Shown here: positions 24,824-34,201 of the stretch, in pieces | How the letters are laid out: each line of letters opens with the position of its first letter | Numbering within the stretch: the stretch's first letter is position 1 | Source of the DNA: Bacillota bacterium | GTDB lineage: Bacteria > Bacillota > Clostridia > Christensenellales > UMGS416 | DNA: 51,630 nt | Reading direction: 5' to 3' | Assembly: GCA_023422005.1 (NCBI GenBank) | Contig: JAEZSC010000154.1 | Coordinates: forward strand, 1-51,630 | Notes under the pieces: generated by a model | What the model saw: only the letters and a program-made list of their open reading frames with translations | What the model was told of the DNA's origin: nothing | Databases searched by the model: none | Made by a program: the position numbers and the translations under genes

Positions 24824-25765
24824 CTAAGCCTCCTGCTCGCGTTCGAAATACTGAACGAGAGTTTTGTGAGCTATGGAAATATCAACGATATCGTGCTGCT
24901 TTGAAGCGGAGTCTCTTTTCTGAGGGAGCTTTTCGTTATATAGGGCAGTATTTTTTAATTCATCTGGGGTGCAGCCAAACACGCGCTGTATGCTGCTGTT
25001 TAGGTAGCGGTAATCAGAAAACCCTGTAGCGATGCAAACATCCAGTTTCGACATATCGGTCGTAGTCAATAGGGTTACTGCTTTTTCGAGTCTGAGATTA
25101 TTTACATAGTCCCGAAAGGACGTCCCCAAATGTTGTGAGATATAACGTGACAAGTATGAGGGATTCATATTTAATCGCTCGGCAAGACTGTTGAGGGATA
25201 TATTATGTGCATAATTGTTGTTGATATAGTTGACTATGCTGGAGATGCGCAAGTTCTCACGAAACTTAGCCTGTGCCTCTGCCTCGGTGCACTCAACATA
25301 TTTTGCATATTTCAAAATATCAAATGTTAGTTTACATAATTCGGCCATTATCATTAGTTCGCTCCCCTCGGGCTGTTCTCTACAGATAAGAGCGGCTTGT
25401 CGAATTGCATTCCTTAGACACTGGTACAACTCGGGATTTGAGGTGGGCGTTACATGATTTTCTGTAATGCGAAGATTTGAAAGGCGCGGATAGAAACTTT
25501 TGCAGAAATCAGGACTGACCTCAAGGACCGCAAACAAATTGGGTTCATTCGTTTGGGAGCCGGAATGTATTTCATCCTGACTGAGCAAAAAGAATTCATC
25601 TTTTCTTATTAGAATTTTTTGCGACTCGGTTTCCATATACACAGAACCTTGGATCGGCATGAGAATTTCAATGTCATGATGGAAATGTGGCAACCGTTCA
25701 AAAACTCTAGCAAGTAATAGCCGCATATTTGTTTTCTTATAATGATTTACAACTTCTATTTCCAT
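24824..25765 (-). CDS. AraC family transcriptional regulator
   Basis: A 313-residue regulator. The N-terminal cupin-type sensing domain (FHHDIEILMPIQGSVYM at about residues 27-45) would bind a small ligand. The C-terminal domain has two helix-turn-helix units, LNSLAERLNMNPSYLSRYI and MSKLDVCIATGFSDYRYLNS. The start at 25765 (MEIEVVNHYK) has AAAGGAG at 7 nt. It is divergent from the dehydrogenase/transport operon and is the likely activator; TTTATTAC repeats lie in the shared control region. Composition is AT-rich like the operon it faces. Confidence 0.92.
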   Translation of the reverse strand: MEIEVVNHYKKTNMRLLLARVFERLPHFHHDIEILMPIQGSVYMETESQKILIRKDEFFLLSQDEIHSGSQTNEPNLFAVLEVSPDFCKSFYPRLSNLRITENHVTPTSNPELYQCLRNAIRQAALICREQPEGSELMIMAELCKLTFDILKYAKYVECTEAEAQAKFRENLRISSIVNYINNNYAHNISLNSLAERLNMNPSYLSRYISQHLGTSFRDYVNNLRLEKAVTLLTTTDMSKLDVCIATGFSDYRYLNSSIQRVFGCTPDELKNTALYNEKLPQKRDSASKQHDIVDISIAHKTLVQYFEREQEA

Positions 25766-25835
25766 TAAGATTCTCCTTTTTCTCCACTCGAAGTCCAAAG
25801 AAAAACTGTGCGTTTTGTATATCCTTGTAATGATT

Positions 25836-25889
25836 TTTATTACTTGTATAACTTCTGACTCTTCCTTTCATGCAAGAGATATTTATTAC
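25836..25889 (+). promoter_or_regulatory. Two candidate AraC-family operator half-sites
   Basis: TTTATTAC occurs at 25836-25843 and 25882-25889, centres 46 nt apart (about 4.4 helical turns), on both sides of the regulator's own promoter. The second continues ATTTTGTG. Assignment to the AraC protein is inference from position and repetition. Confidence 0.4.
25846..25875 (-). promoter_or_regulatory. Probable promoter of the AraC-type gene
   Basis: Minus strand TTGCAT (25870-25875), 18-nt spacer, TTATAC (25846-25851). Two TTTATTAC sites flank it, which suggests autoregulation. Confidence 0.45.
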
Positions 25890-26086
25890 ATTTTGTGGAT
25901 CGCAACAAATATACCGCAGTGGCAATAAAAAGTCAATGCAAAACTATAGCAAGGTTAAAACGCCTAGGAAAATTAACAAAATTTTGCCAATTGTGATAAA
26001 AGATACAGAGAAATATGGACTAATCTATGCAAAATTTTTCAAAAGAAGATGATGAAAAAAGATATTTTTTACTTTGGAGTCAGACA

Positions 26087-26094
26087 TTTATTAC
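26087..26094 (+). promoter_or_regulatory. Candidate operator site upstream of the operon promoter
   Basis: The third TTTATTAC, continuing ATTCTTTG, ends 8 nt before the -35 box at 26103. This is where an AraC-type activator would touch RNA polymerase. Confidence 0.45.
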
Positions 26095-26102
26095 ATTCTT
26101 TG

Positions 26103-26131
26103 TTGACAAACATATATTGAGTTATTAGAAT
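26103..26131 (+). promoter_or_regulatory. Promoter of the dehydrogenase/ABC operon
   Basis: TTGACA (26103-26108), 17-nt spacer, TAGAAT (26126-26131). The leader of about 70 nt ends in AAGGAGG before the first gene. Confidence 0.78.
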
Positions 26132-26208
26132 CTAGTCAAAGCAATGCATACTACAGTGATAAAGGCAAGCAGTATGTATTTGTAAAATTTGACCAAGGAG
26201 GTGCGGGG

Positions 26209-27168
26209 ATGGAAAGATCGTTAAAAATCAAAATGTTTACGGATATGGTTAGAATCCGCTGCTTCGAAGACAAGGTTAACTACATGGACCGTCGCGGGGA
26301 GATACCTGGCTTTGTCCATCTATACTGGGGTGAAGAGGCTTCTGCTGTAGGCATTTGCGCAGCGCTGAAGAAAGATGACTATATTACCAGTACCCATCGT
26401 GGACATGGACACATGATCGCCAAAGGGGCAAGCCCCAAGAAGATGATGGCAGAACTGCTTGGAAAAGAAACCGGCTACAACAAGGGAAAGGGCGGTTCCA
26501 TGCATATCGCAGATTCTGATATTGGATTCCTGGGCGCTAACGGTATTGTTGGTGCAGGAATTCCTCTTGCCACCGGCGCGGCACTTAGCTCTCAATATCT
26601 GGACAACGGAAAGATTGCGGTGTGTATGTTTGGTGATGGTGCAAGCCTAGAGGCCACATTCTATGAATCCTTAAATATTGCTTCAAGATTTAATCTGCCT
26701 GTTGTCTATGTTTGTGAGAACAATATGTACGGCGAGTTCAGCAAGGTATATCCCAAGCTTAGCTCTACGGAATATGTGATTGATCGTGCGCGCCCCTTCG
26801 GTTTCCCTTGCGTGAAGGTGGATGGAAATGATGTTGAAGCGGTTAGAGAGGCAGCGGTAGAGGCGGCCGAAAGAGCAAGAGCTGGCGGTGGACCCACTTT
26901 CATTGAAACAATGACCTACCGATGGGCCCCTCACTGTGAGGGAACCAGAGATGACTATAGGTCCGAAGAAGAAAAGGCATACTGGAGAACACAAGACCCC
27001 ATTAAGTTCTACGCTGATAAGCTCATCGGCGAGGGTGTACTTAGTCAAGAAGATGTTGATAACATCTGGGAAGTTGCCCGGCAGGAAATTGAAGATGCCG
27101 TACAGTATGCATTTGATTCGCCGTATCCTGCCCTGTCCTCAGCGTTTGAGGATGTATTTGCAGACTGA
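26209..27168 (+). CDS. 2-oxo acid/acetoin dehydrogenase E1 component, alpha subunit
   Basis: Thiamine-diphosphate-dependent E1 alpha subunit (319 aa). It decarboxylates a 2-oxo acid or cleaves acetoin and hands the acyl unit to the E2 lipoyl group. The ThDP/Mg motif starts GDG at 142-144 and ends NN at 171-172. HLYWGEEASAVGI and THRGHGH are substrate-site blocks. Size and sequence are closest to AcoA of acetoin dehydrogenases, but pyruvate or branched-chain 2-oxo acid substrates are possible. First gene of the operon; E1-beta follows at 29 nt. Confidence 0.92.
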   Translation: MERSLKIKMFTDMVRIRCFEDKVNYMDRRGEIPGFVHLYWGEEASAVGICAALKKDDYITSTHRGHGHMIAKGASPKKMMAELLGKETGYNKGKGGSMHIADSDIGFLGANGIVGAGIPLATGAALSSQYLDNGKIAVCMFGDGASLEATFYESLNIASRFNLPVVYVCENNMYGEFSKVYPKLSSTEYVIDRARPFGFPCVKVDGNDVEAVREAAVEAAERARAGGGPTFIETMTYRWAPHCEGTRDDYRSEEEKAYWRTQDPIKFYADKLIGEGVLSQEDVDNIWEVARQEIEDAVQYAFDSPYPALSSAFEDVFAD

Positions 27169-27197
27169 GTACAGGATTGGAATAAGGAGTGTAAATT

Positions 27198-28178
27198 ATG
27201 AAAAAATTATCTTTTAATGCGGCTATTGCTGACGGTATGCGTGAAGAAATGCAGAAAGATCCCACCGTTATGCAGATTGGTCTTGACATTGGTGAGTACG
27301 GAGACTCTAATGGTCAAACGATCGGTCTAGTCGAAGAGTTTGGAACTAGAAGACTTATGGACTTCCCCATTTCAGAGGTGTCTTACACAGGTGTTGGTAT
27401 TGCGGCTGCTGCCACAGGACTAAGACCGATTGTATGTATTCAGTTTAATGACTGGATGACCCTGGCTTCCGACCAGTTGGTAAATCAGGGAGCGATCATG
27501 CGCTACATGTATGGTGGCCAGTATAAAATCCCAGTAGTAATCCGCGGTAACTGTGGCGGTTACATCAGCGCAGCAGCTCAGCATTCAAAGATGCTTGAAG
27601 CTTGGTTTGCACATATTCCCGGTTTGAAGGTTGTATTACCCTCTACTCCCGGCGATGCAAAGGCCTTGATGAAATCTGCTATTCGTGATAACAATCCGGT
27701 TCTGTTCTTTGAACACAAGAATCTAATGCCGGATCGCGGCGAGGTATCTGAGGATCCTGATTATGTGATTCCTCTTGGCAAGGCAGATGTAAAACGCGAA
27801 GGCTCCGATGTAACCATTATTGCTTATTCCTATGTTGTCAAGCTAGCTCTTGAAGCTGCCGAAATATTGGCTCAGGAAGGCATAAACGTGGAGGTTATCG
27901 ACCTGCGCACTGTAAAGCCTCTTGATACAGAATGTATCCTTGGATCTGTAAAGAAGACCGGACGCGCTTTGTGTCTGCAGGAGACATGGCTCACATGCAG
28001 CATTATGTCCGAGGTTTCTGCAATTATTGCGGAGCAGGCATTTGAGTACCTGAATGTGCCTGTTGTTCGCTTGGGACAGTTCGATGTTCCCTCTCCGTTC
28101 AGCCCCGTGCTGGAAATGCATGTGCTCCCGTCTGTTGAAAGAATTGTGGATTCAATTCGCAACATGATGAAAAAATGA
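27198..28178 (+). CDS. 2-oxo acid/acetoin dehydrogenase E1 component, beta subunit
   Basis: E1 beta subunit (326 aa) forming the alpha2-beta2 tetramer. Visible family blocks: LMDFPISEVSYTGVGIAAA, AAAQHSKMLEAWFAHIPG and GLKVVLPSTPGDAKALM, then PVLFFEHKNLM, all near-identical in layout to AcoB. The C-terminal transketolase domain has VIDLRTVKPLD. One difference is that the usual Gly-rich stretch before the C-terminal helices is replaced by ETWLTCSIMSEV. AAGGAGT precedes the ATG, and E2 follows at 16 nt. Confidence 0.92.
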   Translation: MKKLSFNAAIADGMREEMQKDPTVMQIGLDIGEYGDSNGQTIGLVEEFGTRRLMDFPISEVSYTGVGIAAAATGLRPIVCIQFNDWMTLASDQLVNQGAIMRYMYGGQYKIPVVIRGNCGGYISAAAQHSKMLEAWFAHIPGLKVVLPSTPGDAKALMKSAIRDNNPVLFFEHKNLMPDRGEVSEDPDYVIPLGKADVKREGSDVTIIAYSYVVKLALEAAEILAQEGINVEVIDLRTVKPLDTECILGSVKKTGRALCLQETWLTCSIMSEVSAIIAEQAFEYLNVPVVRLGQFDVPSPFSPVLEMHVLPSVERIVDSIRNMMKK

Positions 28179-28194
28179 GCATTTAGGAGGAACT

Positions 28195-29367
28195 ATGGCT
28201 GAATTAGTAAACATGCCAAAGCTCGGTTTGGGTATGACCTTTGGCATTATCACAAAAGTTCTGGCAGAAGAGGGGCAGAAAGTAAAGAAAGACGAAACTC
28301 TGGTTGAGTTTGAGACAAACAAGATGACCGATAGTCTTGCTGCTCCCATTGATGGTATCGTACTCAAAATGTGCGTGAAAGAAGGCGAAGAAGTTCCTAT
28401 CCGGAAGACTGTGTTTGTAGTAGGTGAGCCCGGAGATGAATACATCCTGGAAGCAGGTGTAGGGGAAAGCCCTGCACCGGCCGCAGTACCCCAGGTCTCA
28501 GCAGAAGAACCCACACAGTCGGGGGAACAGAAGGGTGCGCCTATAAACGTTTCAACAATCGCTAAAAAGCTTGCTGATGAAAAGGGCGTTGATCTCACTA
28601 AGGTAAAGGGAACAGGTCCCAAGGGCCGCATTATGAAGGAAGATGTGCTCGCTTATGCCGAAAATCCTAACGACAACAGAACGATTGAAGACTCTGTTGT
28701 TAGCATGAGCTCCACTCGCAAGAGCATTGCCGAGGCAGTGGTAAAAAGCAAGCATGATATCCCTCATGTATACCTTGAGGCGTGTGCTGATGTCACAGAA
28801 CTGGTTACAGCAAGAAAGCGCTACATGGAAAGCGGACGAGGCAAGGTTTCCTATAACGATGTTATTCTCTATGCTGCAGTGCTCGCCCTTAAAGAGCATA
28901 TGGAGTTAAATGCCTCTGTTGACGGCGATAAAATATGTCGGCACGGCACAATTAACGTAGGTGTACCCACAAACAATGAGAGGGGTCTTTTGGTCCCTGT
29001 TATAAAGGATGCGGGTAATATGAAGCTTTGGGACATACACCTTAAATGCAATGAACTTGTAGAGAAAACCAAGAAAAGTAAGTTGTCGATGGATGAAGCA
29101 AGCGGCGGCACCTTTACCGTTTCTAATCTTGGCGGGTTTGGGATTCGTTCATTCCATGCAATTATTAATGTTCCTGAGGCAATGATCCTTGCAGTCGGTG
29201 AGATTTATTCGCAGCTTCAGCTTGCGGAGAACGGCATTGTCACCGCAGAGAAAATCAATCTTAGCCTCTCGATGGATCATCGTCTCGCCGATGGACTTTC
29301 AGGCGCACTGTATCTCAAGTCCTTAAAGACCATTCTAGAAAATCCTGAGGCTCTTTTTCAGGACTGA
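28195..29367 (+). CDS. Dihydrolipoamide acyltransferase (E2)
   Basis: E2 core of the complex (390 aa). One lipoyl domain with lipoyl lysine Lys43 (FETNKMTDS). After a Pro/Ala linker comes the peripheral-subunit-binding domain (residues about 115-155, STIAKKLADEKGVDL, GTGPKGRI). The C-terminal acyltransferase domain ends with the active-site motif SMDHRLADG. Only one lipoyl domain, as in most Gram-positive acetoin complexes. AGGAGG lies before the ATG. The binding-protein gene comes next, after 54 nt with a small hairpin (29376-29392). Confidence 0.93.
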   Translation: MAELVNMPKLGLGMTFGIITKVLAEEGQKVKKDETLVEFETNKMTDSLAAPIDGIVLKMCVKEGEEVPIRKTVFVVGEPGDEYILEAGVGESPAPAAVPQVSAEEPTQSGEQKGAPINVSTIAKKLADEKGVDLTKVKGTGPKGRIMKEDVLAYAENPNDNRTIEDSVVSMSSTRKSIAEAVVKSKHDIPHVYLEACADVTELVTARKRYMESGRGKVSYNDVILYAAVLALKEHMELNASVDGDKICRHGTINVGVPTNNERGLLVPVIKDAGNMKLWDIHLKCNELVEKTKKSKLSMDEASGGTFTVSNLGGFGIRSFHAIINVPEAMILAVGEIYSQLQLAENGIVTAEKINLSLSMDHRLADGLSGALYLKSLKTILENPEALFQD

Positions 29368-29421
29368 AATGGCCACATCGGGGAATCCGATGAAATAAAA
29401 CTAAATTGAAGGGGTGTACAA

Positions 29422-30468
29422 ATGAAAAGACTACTAACTATCTTGATGGTCATGGTGATGCTGGTCACGATTTTGACTGGCTGTACGCAAACCGAAGAAC
29501 CCAAAGTAGAAGCCGGACCCAAAGTAGAAGCAGGCAAAGAAGCCGAAGCCGCGACCCTGAAGGTCGGTTACCTGTGCAATAACGAGGAAGCCGAATACCA
29601 CTACAAAGTGCTCAATGGCTGCAAAGAAAAATTTACCGCAGCGGGTTATGAGTTTAACTATGCCGTTACCGGTGGTGACGCGGCTGAAGCCCGTGCTGCA
29701 TATGACAGCTTTAAGAGCAAGGGTGTCAACGTTATCATTGACTTCACATGCTCCGCAACCTCTGCAGCGGCGTTATCTGATATGTGTGAGGCTGATGGTA
29801 TCTATTACATCGCAGTTGATGTCTTCTTCGATAATTTGGAATCTAACAAGTTCACCACCTCTTTTGGTGTCAACAACGACTTGATCGGTGAGTTCGGCGG
29901 CGAGAATGTTGTTGCATGGCTGAAAGAGAATGGCTATGACAAGGTTGACTACATCCTGGAGACCAATAAATCTTCCTTCGGTGAGGCTGTTCGTGCTCGT
30001 ACCAAGGGTGTTGTAGATGCGGTTCTGGCTGGCGATTTCGGTCTTACCGAGGACAACGTGTACTACATGGACATCACCAGCGGTGACCAGACCGAGAACA
30101 AGCAGCTTATTCAGGACCATTTGACCTCTATTGCGGATCAGCATGAGACGATTCTCCTCCTCGTGTGCTCCACCGACTGGCAGGCTGCGTCTATTGCAGC
30201 AATCGAGTCTGCAAACCTGCAGGATAAGGTTCTTATGTTCGAAAATGACGGTGCAGAAACCACTAAGGAAATGCTGAAGAAAGTAGCTGCCGGTGAGTAT
30301 GACAAATGCCCTCTCAAGGGTGAGGTTGCATTCTTCCCCGAGAAGTATGCTGAGATGCTTCTGCCTATTGCAGAGAAGCTGATTGCCGGCGAGACTGTGG
30401 AGAAGTACAACTACACTCTCAAGGGCTGGCTGACTGCTGAAACTATTAACGAAGTTTATCCCGACTAA
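29422..30468 (+). CDS. Ribose-type ABC transporter substrate-binding lipoprotein
   Basis: A 348-residue exported binding protein. The lipoprotein signal ends LVTILTGC (Cys21), so it is tethered outside the membrane. A 13-codon linker repeats PKVEAG twice. The rest has the two-lobed periplasmic-binding-protein fold of the ribose/galactose/AI-2 group (pfam Peripla_BP_4 type), e.g. GVNVIIDFTCSATSAAAL and GYDKVDYILETNKSSFG. Ligand cannot be read from sequence. Its position between E2 and the permeases suggests that the ligand, or something made from it, feeds the dehydrogenase. Confidence 0.9.
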   Translation: MKRLLTILMVMVMLVTILTGCTQTEEPKVEAGPKVEAGKEAEAATLKVGYLCNNEEAEYHYKVLNGCKEKFTAAGYEFNYAVTGGDAAEARAAYDSFKSKGVNVIIDFTCSATSAAALSDMCEADGIYYIAVDVFFDNLESNKFTTSFGVNNDLIGEFGGENVVAWLKENGYDKVDYILETNKSSFGEAVRARTKGVVDAVLAGDFGLTEDNVYYMDITSGDQTENKQLIQDHLTSIADQHETILLLVCSTDWQAASIAAIESANLQDKVLMFENDGAETTKEMLKKVAAGEYDKCPLKGEVAFFPEKYAEMLLPIAEKLIAGETVEKYNYTLKGWLTAETINEVYPD

Positions 30469-30508
30469 AACCGTTTGTTGGCTAACGGCTGCGATTTCTA
30501 GAAAATTG

Positions 30509-30535
30509 AGTTGGCGGGATATTTTCCCGCCAACT
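30509..30535 (+). terminator. Intercistronic hairpin after the binding-protein gene
   Basis: A perfect 10-bp stem AGTTGGCGGG (30509-30518) / CCCGCCAACT (30526-30535) with a 7-nt loop, no good T-run after it. Such hairpins protect or attenuate transcripts so that the binding protein is made in excess over its permeases. Confidence 0.65.
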
Positions 30536-30667
30536 TAATAGAAATCGTGATGGCGGTAGGAAAAATGCTACAACTGCCGTATGGAGCAATTTGCACTTGA
30601 AGATTGGAAATAAATTTTCCTGCGCACGATTATGCTTTGTCCCGAGATTATGGCAAGGAGTCAGATT

Positions 30668-31645
30668 ATGAGCAGTACAAAATCTAGTAGCATTAACAAA
30701 TTTAAGAGTTTTATAAAAGCCAACACCTCGGAATTTAGCATCTTTCTGCTGTTAATTGTTTTGATAGTCGTTGGCACTCTTGTTTCTCCCTATTTTTTGG
30801 AGAAGCATAATTTGAACGGTATCAGTGTTAAGTTCTCGTACTATGGTGTTGCCGCCGCCGGTTGCATGATGGTCATGATTCTTGGCGGCATTGATATCTC
30901 GCAGATGTGTGTGCTTGGCGTTAGTGTTATGCTTTGCGGGGTTATGGATCGGGCGGGTTTTTCGGCAGTTGTCATCATTCTTCTGTGTCTGTTGTACGGA
31001 TTTGCTGCTGGATCTATCAATGGTGTATTGGTGGCAAAACTTAAAGTTATGCCCATGATAGCTACTATAGGAACATCCTTTGCGTGGCGATCCGTGGCCT
31101 ATCTTATTAGTCCTACGCCAATCAGCATAGGCAACAAAGTGTTTAAGACTATAGGCTATGGCAAATTTTGGGGTATCCCAATCTTACTATGGATATTCTT
31201 TGTGGTACTTTTGCTGATCGGGTTTGTTTCAAGCCTAACGCCCTTCGGAAGAAAGGTTCATGTAGCAGGCTCCAATGCAAGCACGTCATATCTTTCGGGT
31301 ATAAATGTTGTTCGCACAAAAATGATTGCCTACATGATATCTGGCGGTACTGCCGCTCTGGCAGGTATTATCTGGGGAGCACAGCTCAGCTCCGCTTATC
31401 CAGACGCTGGTGTTGGATATGACCTGCTACCAATTGCCTCCTGCGTGATCGGCGGCGTTTCACTTGAGGGTGGTAAGGGCTCTCTCATCGGTGTGCTGTT
31501 GGGTGTGCTTGTGATGGTGGTGCTGCAAAACATTATGACCCTCTTGAGTGTGGGCCAGTATTACCAGCTTCTGTGTCAGGGCATTGTCCTTATATTGAGT
31601 CTGGTGATTCGCGGTGTTGTCAACAAGCGAAACCTCCGGGCTTGA
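30668..31645 (+). CDS. Ribose-type ABC transporter permease, first
   Basis: A 325-residue inner-membrane protein with about 8-10 hydrophobic segments, of the RbsC/LsrC/XylH family. The GSNASTSYLSGINVVRTKM segment is the cytoplasmic coupling (EAA-like) region; later come ASCVIGGVSLEGGKGS and the C-terminal transmembrane block. The start at 30668 has AAGGAG at 8 nt. It is clearly not a copy of the second permease, so the importer probably has a heterodimeric channel, as in LsrCD. About 200 nt separate it from the binding protein. Confidence 0.9.
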   Translation: MSSTKSSSINKFKSFIKANTSEFSIFLLLIVLIVVGTLVSPYFLEKHNLNGISVKFSYYGVAAAGCMMVMILGGIDISQMCVLGVSVMLCGVMDRAGFSAVVIILLCLLYGFAAGSINGVLVAKLKVMPMIATIGTSFAWRSVAYLISPTPISIGNKVFKTIGYGKFWGIPILLWIFFVVLLLIGFVSSLTPFGRKVHVAGSNASTSYLSGINVVRTKMIAYMISGGTAALAGIIWGAQLSSAYPDAGVGYDLLPIASCVIGGVSLEGGKGSLIGVLLGVLVMVVLQNIMTLLSVGQYYQLLCQGIVLILSLVIRGVVNKRNLRA

Positions 31646-31665
31646 ATTCTATCGTGGAAAGCGAG

Positions 31666-33174
31666 ATGAATGACATGAAAGAAACAATACTTGAAATGAA
31701 ACAGATCAGCAAGGCTTTTCCTGGTGTTAAAGCCTTGGACAATGTAAGCTTGACACTAAAAAAAGGTGAAGTGCTTGCGTTGATTGGTGAAAACGGCGCA
31801 GGCAAATCTACGTTGATGAAGATCTTGTCCGGTGCATATAAGCAGGATTCTGGAACGGTTGTCTTTAAAGGGCAGGAACTAAAAGATTATACCCCGGCTC
31901 AGGCGATTCAAATGGGAATTTCCATTATATATCAGGAATTGAATGATCTTCCTGAGCTTACCATAGCTGCGAATATTTTTACTGGGAACCTGCCCAAAAA
32001 GAGAATGTTCATAGATTATAAGCAGCTTAAACTTGATAGCCTTAATGCACAGAAAATGGTTGGCCTAGGCGAGATACATCCCTTTGAAAATGTCGGTGAA
32101 CTCAAGGTAGCACAAAAACAGCTCATAGAGATCGCACGCTCTTTTGTGAGAAAAGCAGACATCATCATAATGGATGAGCCTACCGCAACATTGACAAATG
32201 CGGAAATTGATGTGCTGTATGGCATTATAAGAAACTTTACCTCTCAAGGCGGCTCTGTCATTATAATTACGCATAAACTTGAAGAGGTTTTTGAAATAGC
32301 TGATGAGGCGATGGTTCTCAGAGATGGTCATAATGTGGATTCCTGGAAAATCTCTGAAGTTACCAAAGATCAGCTGATTCAAGCAATGGTCGGAAGAGAA
32401 CTGAATCGAGACAGTTTTAGTGTATCCTGTGATATTGGTGAGGTAGCCCTTAGCGTCAGAAACCTGTCTACTGACTTTCTGAAAGACATTTCTTTTGATC
32501 TTCGCAAGGGTGAAGTGCTGGGGCTTTATGGTTTGGTGGGCTCTGGCTGTGACGTACTTACGCGCTGTGTTTACGGTGCAGAAAAATTTATTTCAGGAAC
32601 CATTGTACTGCCCGGATCTAAAACACCCATAACCAAGGTAACTCCAGGGAAAAGCCTGAGATCTGGTGTTGCATTTATCCCCAGTGAAAGAAAAATGGAA
32701 GGACTGTTGCTTGATCAGTCTGTCAGAATTAATACCACACTGTCTTCCATAAGCGATTTTGTAAAACACGCAGTGATTTCGTTAAGTAAGGAAAAAGATA
32801 ACACAAAACAGTGGGCAAAGGCGCTCTCACTAAAGACTCCTACTATTGAGACTGAAGTAAACACACTATCAGGTGGTAATCAGCAGAAGGTAGTTTTTGC
32901 AAAGGTCTTAAATACAAATCCAAAAGTACTGATCCTCAACGAGCCTACCCGTGGTATTGATGTTGGAGCAAAAGCTGAAATATACCATATCATTGAGGAC
33001 TTCTGTAAAAAAGGAGTTGCAATATTGCTGGTTTCCTCGGAAATGCCTGAGACCATGCTCCTGTCCGACCGTATCCTCACCTTCTGTGAAGGCAAGATTA
33101 CTGGTGAATTTACTCGAGGAAATTATACGCAGTACGATATTCTACAGGCAGCTATTGGAGGTGAGGCAAGGTGA
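31666..33174 (+). CDS. Ribose-type ABC transporter ATP-binding protein (double domain)
   Basis: A 502-residue ATPase of the RbsA/XylG/LsrA group with two nucleotide-binding domains in one chain. Domain 1: Walker A GENGAGKST at 41-49, Walker B IIIMDEPTA. Domain 2 has a degenerate P-loop (GLVGSGCDVL lacks the Lys) and the signature LSGGNQQKV, as is normal for this family. ATG at 31666; a second ATG at 31675 is equally placed. It ends in an overlap with the second permease. Confidence 0.93.
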   Translation: MNDMKETILEMKQISKAFPGVKALDNVSLTLKKGEVLALIGENGAGKSTLMKILSGAYKQDSGTVVFKGQELKDYTPAQAIQMGISIIYQELNDLPELTIAANIFTGNLPKKRMFIDYKQLKLDSLNAQKMVGLGEIHPFENVGELKVAQKQLIEIARSFVRKADIIIMDEPTATLTNAEIDVLYGIIRNFTSQGGSVIIITHKLEEVFEIADEAMVLRDGHNVDSWKISEVTKDQLIQAMVGRELNRDSFSVSCDIGEVALSVRNLSTDFLKDISFDLRKGEVLGLYGLVGSGCDVLTRCVYGAEKFISGTIVLPGSKTPITKVTPGKSLRSGVAFIPSERKMEGLLLDQSVRINTTLSSISDFVKHAVISLSKEKDNTKQWAKALSLKTPTIETEVNTLSGGNQQKVVFAKVLNTNPKVLILNEPTRGIDVGAKAEIYHIIEDFCKKGVAILLVSSEMPETMLLSDRILTFCEGKITGEFTRGNYTQYDILQAAIGGEAR

Positions 33175-34139
33175 AAAACTCAAATGTAATAAGATTTGTT
33201 AAATCGAATTTGGCCGAGATAGGCGTTTTTGCGCTCTTGGTGGTGTTGTTTATAGGCACTGCTCTGACATCAGACATATTCCTTACGTATCAGAACATAT
33301 CTAGTATTTGCTCGGGTCTTTCATACTACGGTGTCATCGTTGCCGGAGCAGGTATCGTTATGATAATGGGTGGACTGGACCTTTCTCAGATGTCAGTAAT
33401 GGCAATCGGTGTCGTTGTGGGTGGACAGATTCTTCTGTCGGAGATTCCTGGTGCTCCCGTGATCGCAATTCTGGCTCAGATCATAATTGGTGCAGTCTGC
33501 GGCGTACTAAATGGCGTGATTGTTTCCTATGCAAAAATCCCTCCAATGATTACTACCATTGGTACCCAGTATATTTTTCGAGCATTGGCCTTTATTTTAG
33601 TAGGCAGTCAGAGTTTCTGGATCGACAACAAGATCTATAAGGTGATAGGCTTTAGTTCATATGCAGGCATCCCTATTCTTCTGTGGGTAATGCTATTTGT
33701 GTTTGTGATCGTCTGGGGAATTATGAAGTATACCCAATTCGGTCAGAATGTGTATGCGATAGGTTCCAATGAGCAGGCTGCAAAACTGTCTGGTATCAAT
33801 GTTATCAAGACTAAACTTACGGCATATACACTAAGCGGCGCACTTGCTGGTCTGTCTGGTGTTCTCTGGATGGCGCAGCTCAGTGCCTCTAAGCCCTCTG
33901 CCGGTCAGGGTCAGGAAATGATTCCGTTGGCGGCTGTTGTTATCGGTGGCGTTTCGCTGAATGGCGGTAAAGGATCCGTGCCTGGAGTTCTGTTTGGCAT
34001 AATGCTTCTGATGCTTCTCGCGAATACTATGACCTTGCTGCATTTGAGTACGTATTTGCAACAGTTGTGTCAGGGACTTATTCTGATAATTGCTGTTATT
34101 GCCGGCACTAAGCGGGGGAGCAGACAGCTCGACATATAA
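33171..34139 (+). CDS. Ribose-type ABC transporter permease, second
   Basis: A 322-residue permease, family as for the first, beginning at a GTG that overlaps the ATPase stop by 4 bp (GTGA), so it is translationally coupled. Membrane helices are spread over the whole length. The coupling block is GSNEQAAKLSGINVIKTKL, then VVIGGVSLNGGKGS. It pairs with the first permease. The E3 gene follows at 62 nt. Confidence 0.9.
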   Translation: MKNSNVIRFVKSNLAEIGVFALLVVLFIGTALTSDIFLTYQNISSICSGLSYYGVIVAGAGIVMIMGGLDLSQMSVMAIGVVVGGQILLSEIPGAPVIAILAQIIIGAVCGVLNGVIVSYAKIPPMITTIGTQYIFRALAFILVGSQSFWIDNKIYKVIGFSSYAGIPILLWVMLFVFVIVWGIMKYTQFGQNVYAIGSNEQAAKLSGINVIKTKLTAYTLSGALAGLSGVLWMAQLSASKPSAGQGQEMIPLAAVVIGGVSLNGGKGSVPGVLFGIMLLMLLANTMTLLHLSTYLQQLCQGLILIIAVIAGTKRGSRQLDI

Positions 34140-34201
34140 AACTTATAAATGTACAAGCTGCAGCTTACACGACTGCGGAAGTATTTAGGGAGGATTTTAG
34201 C

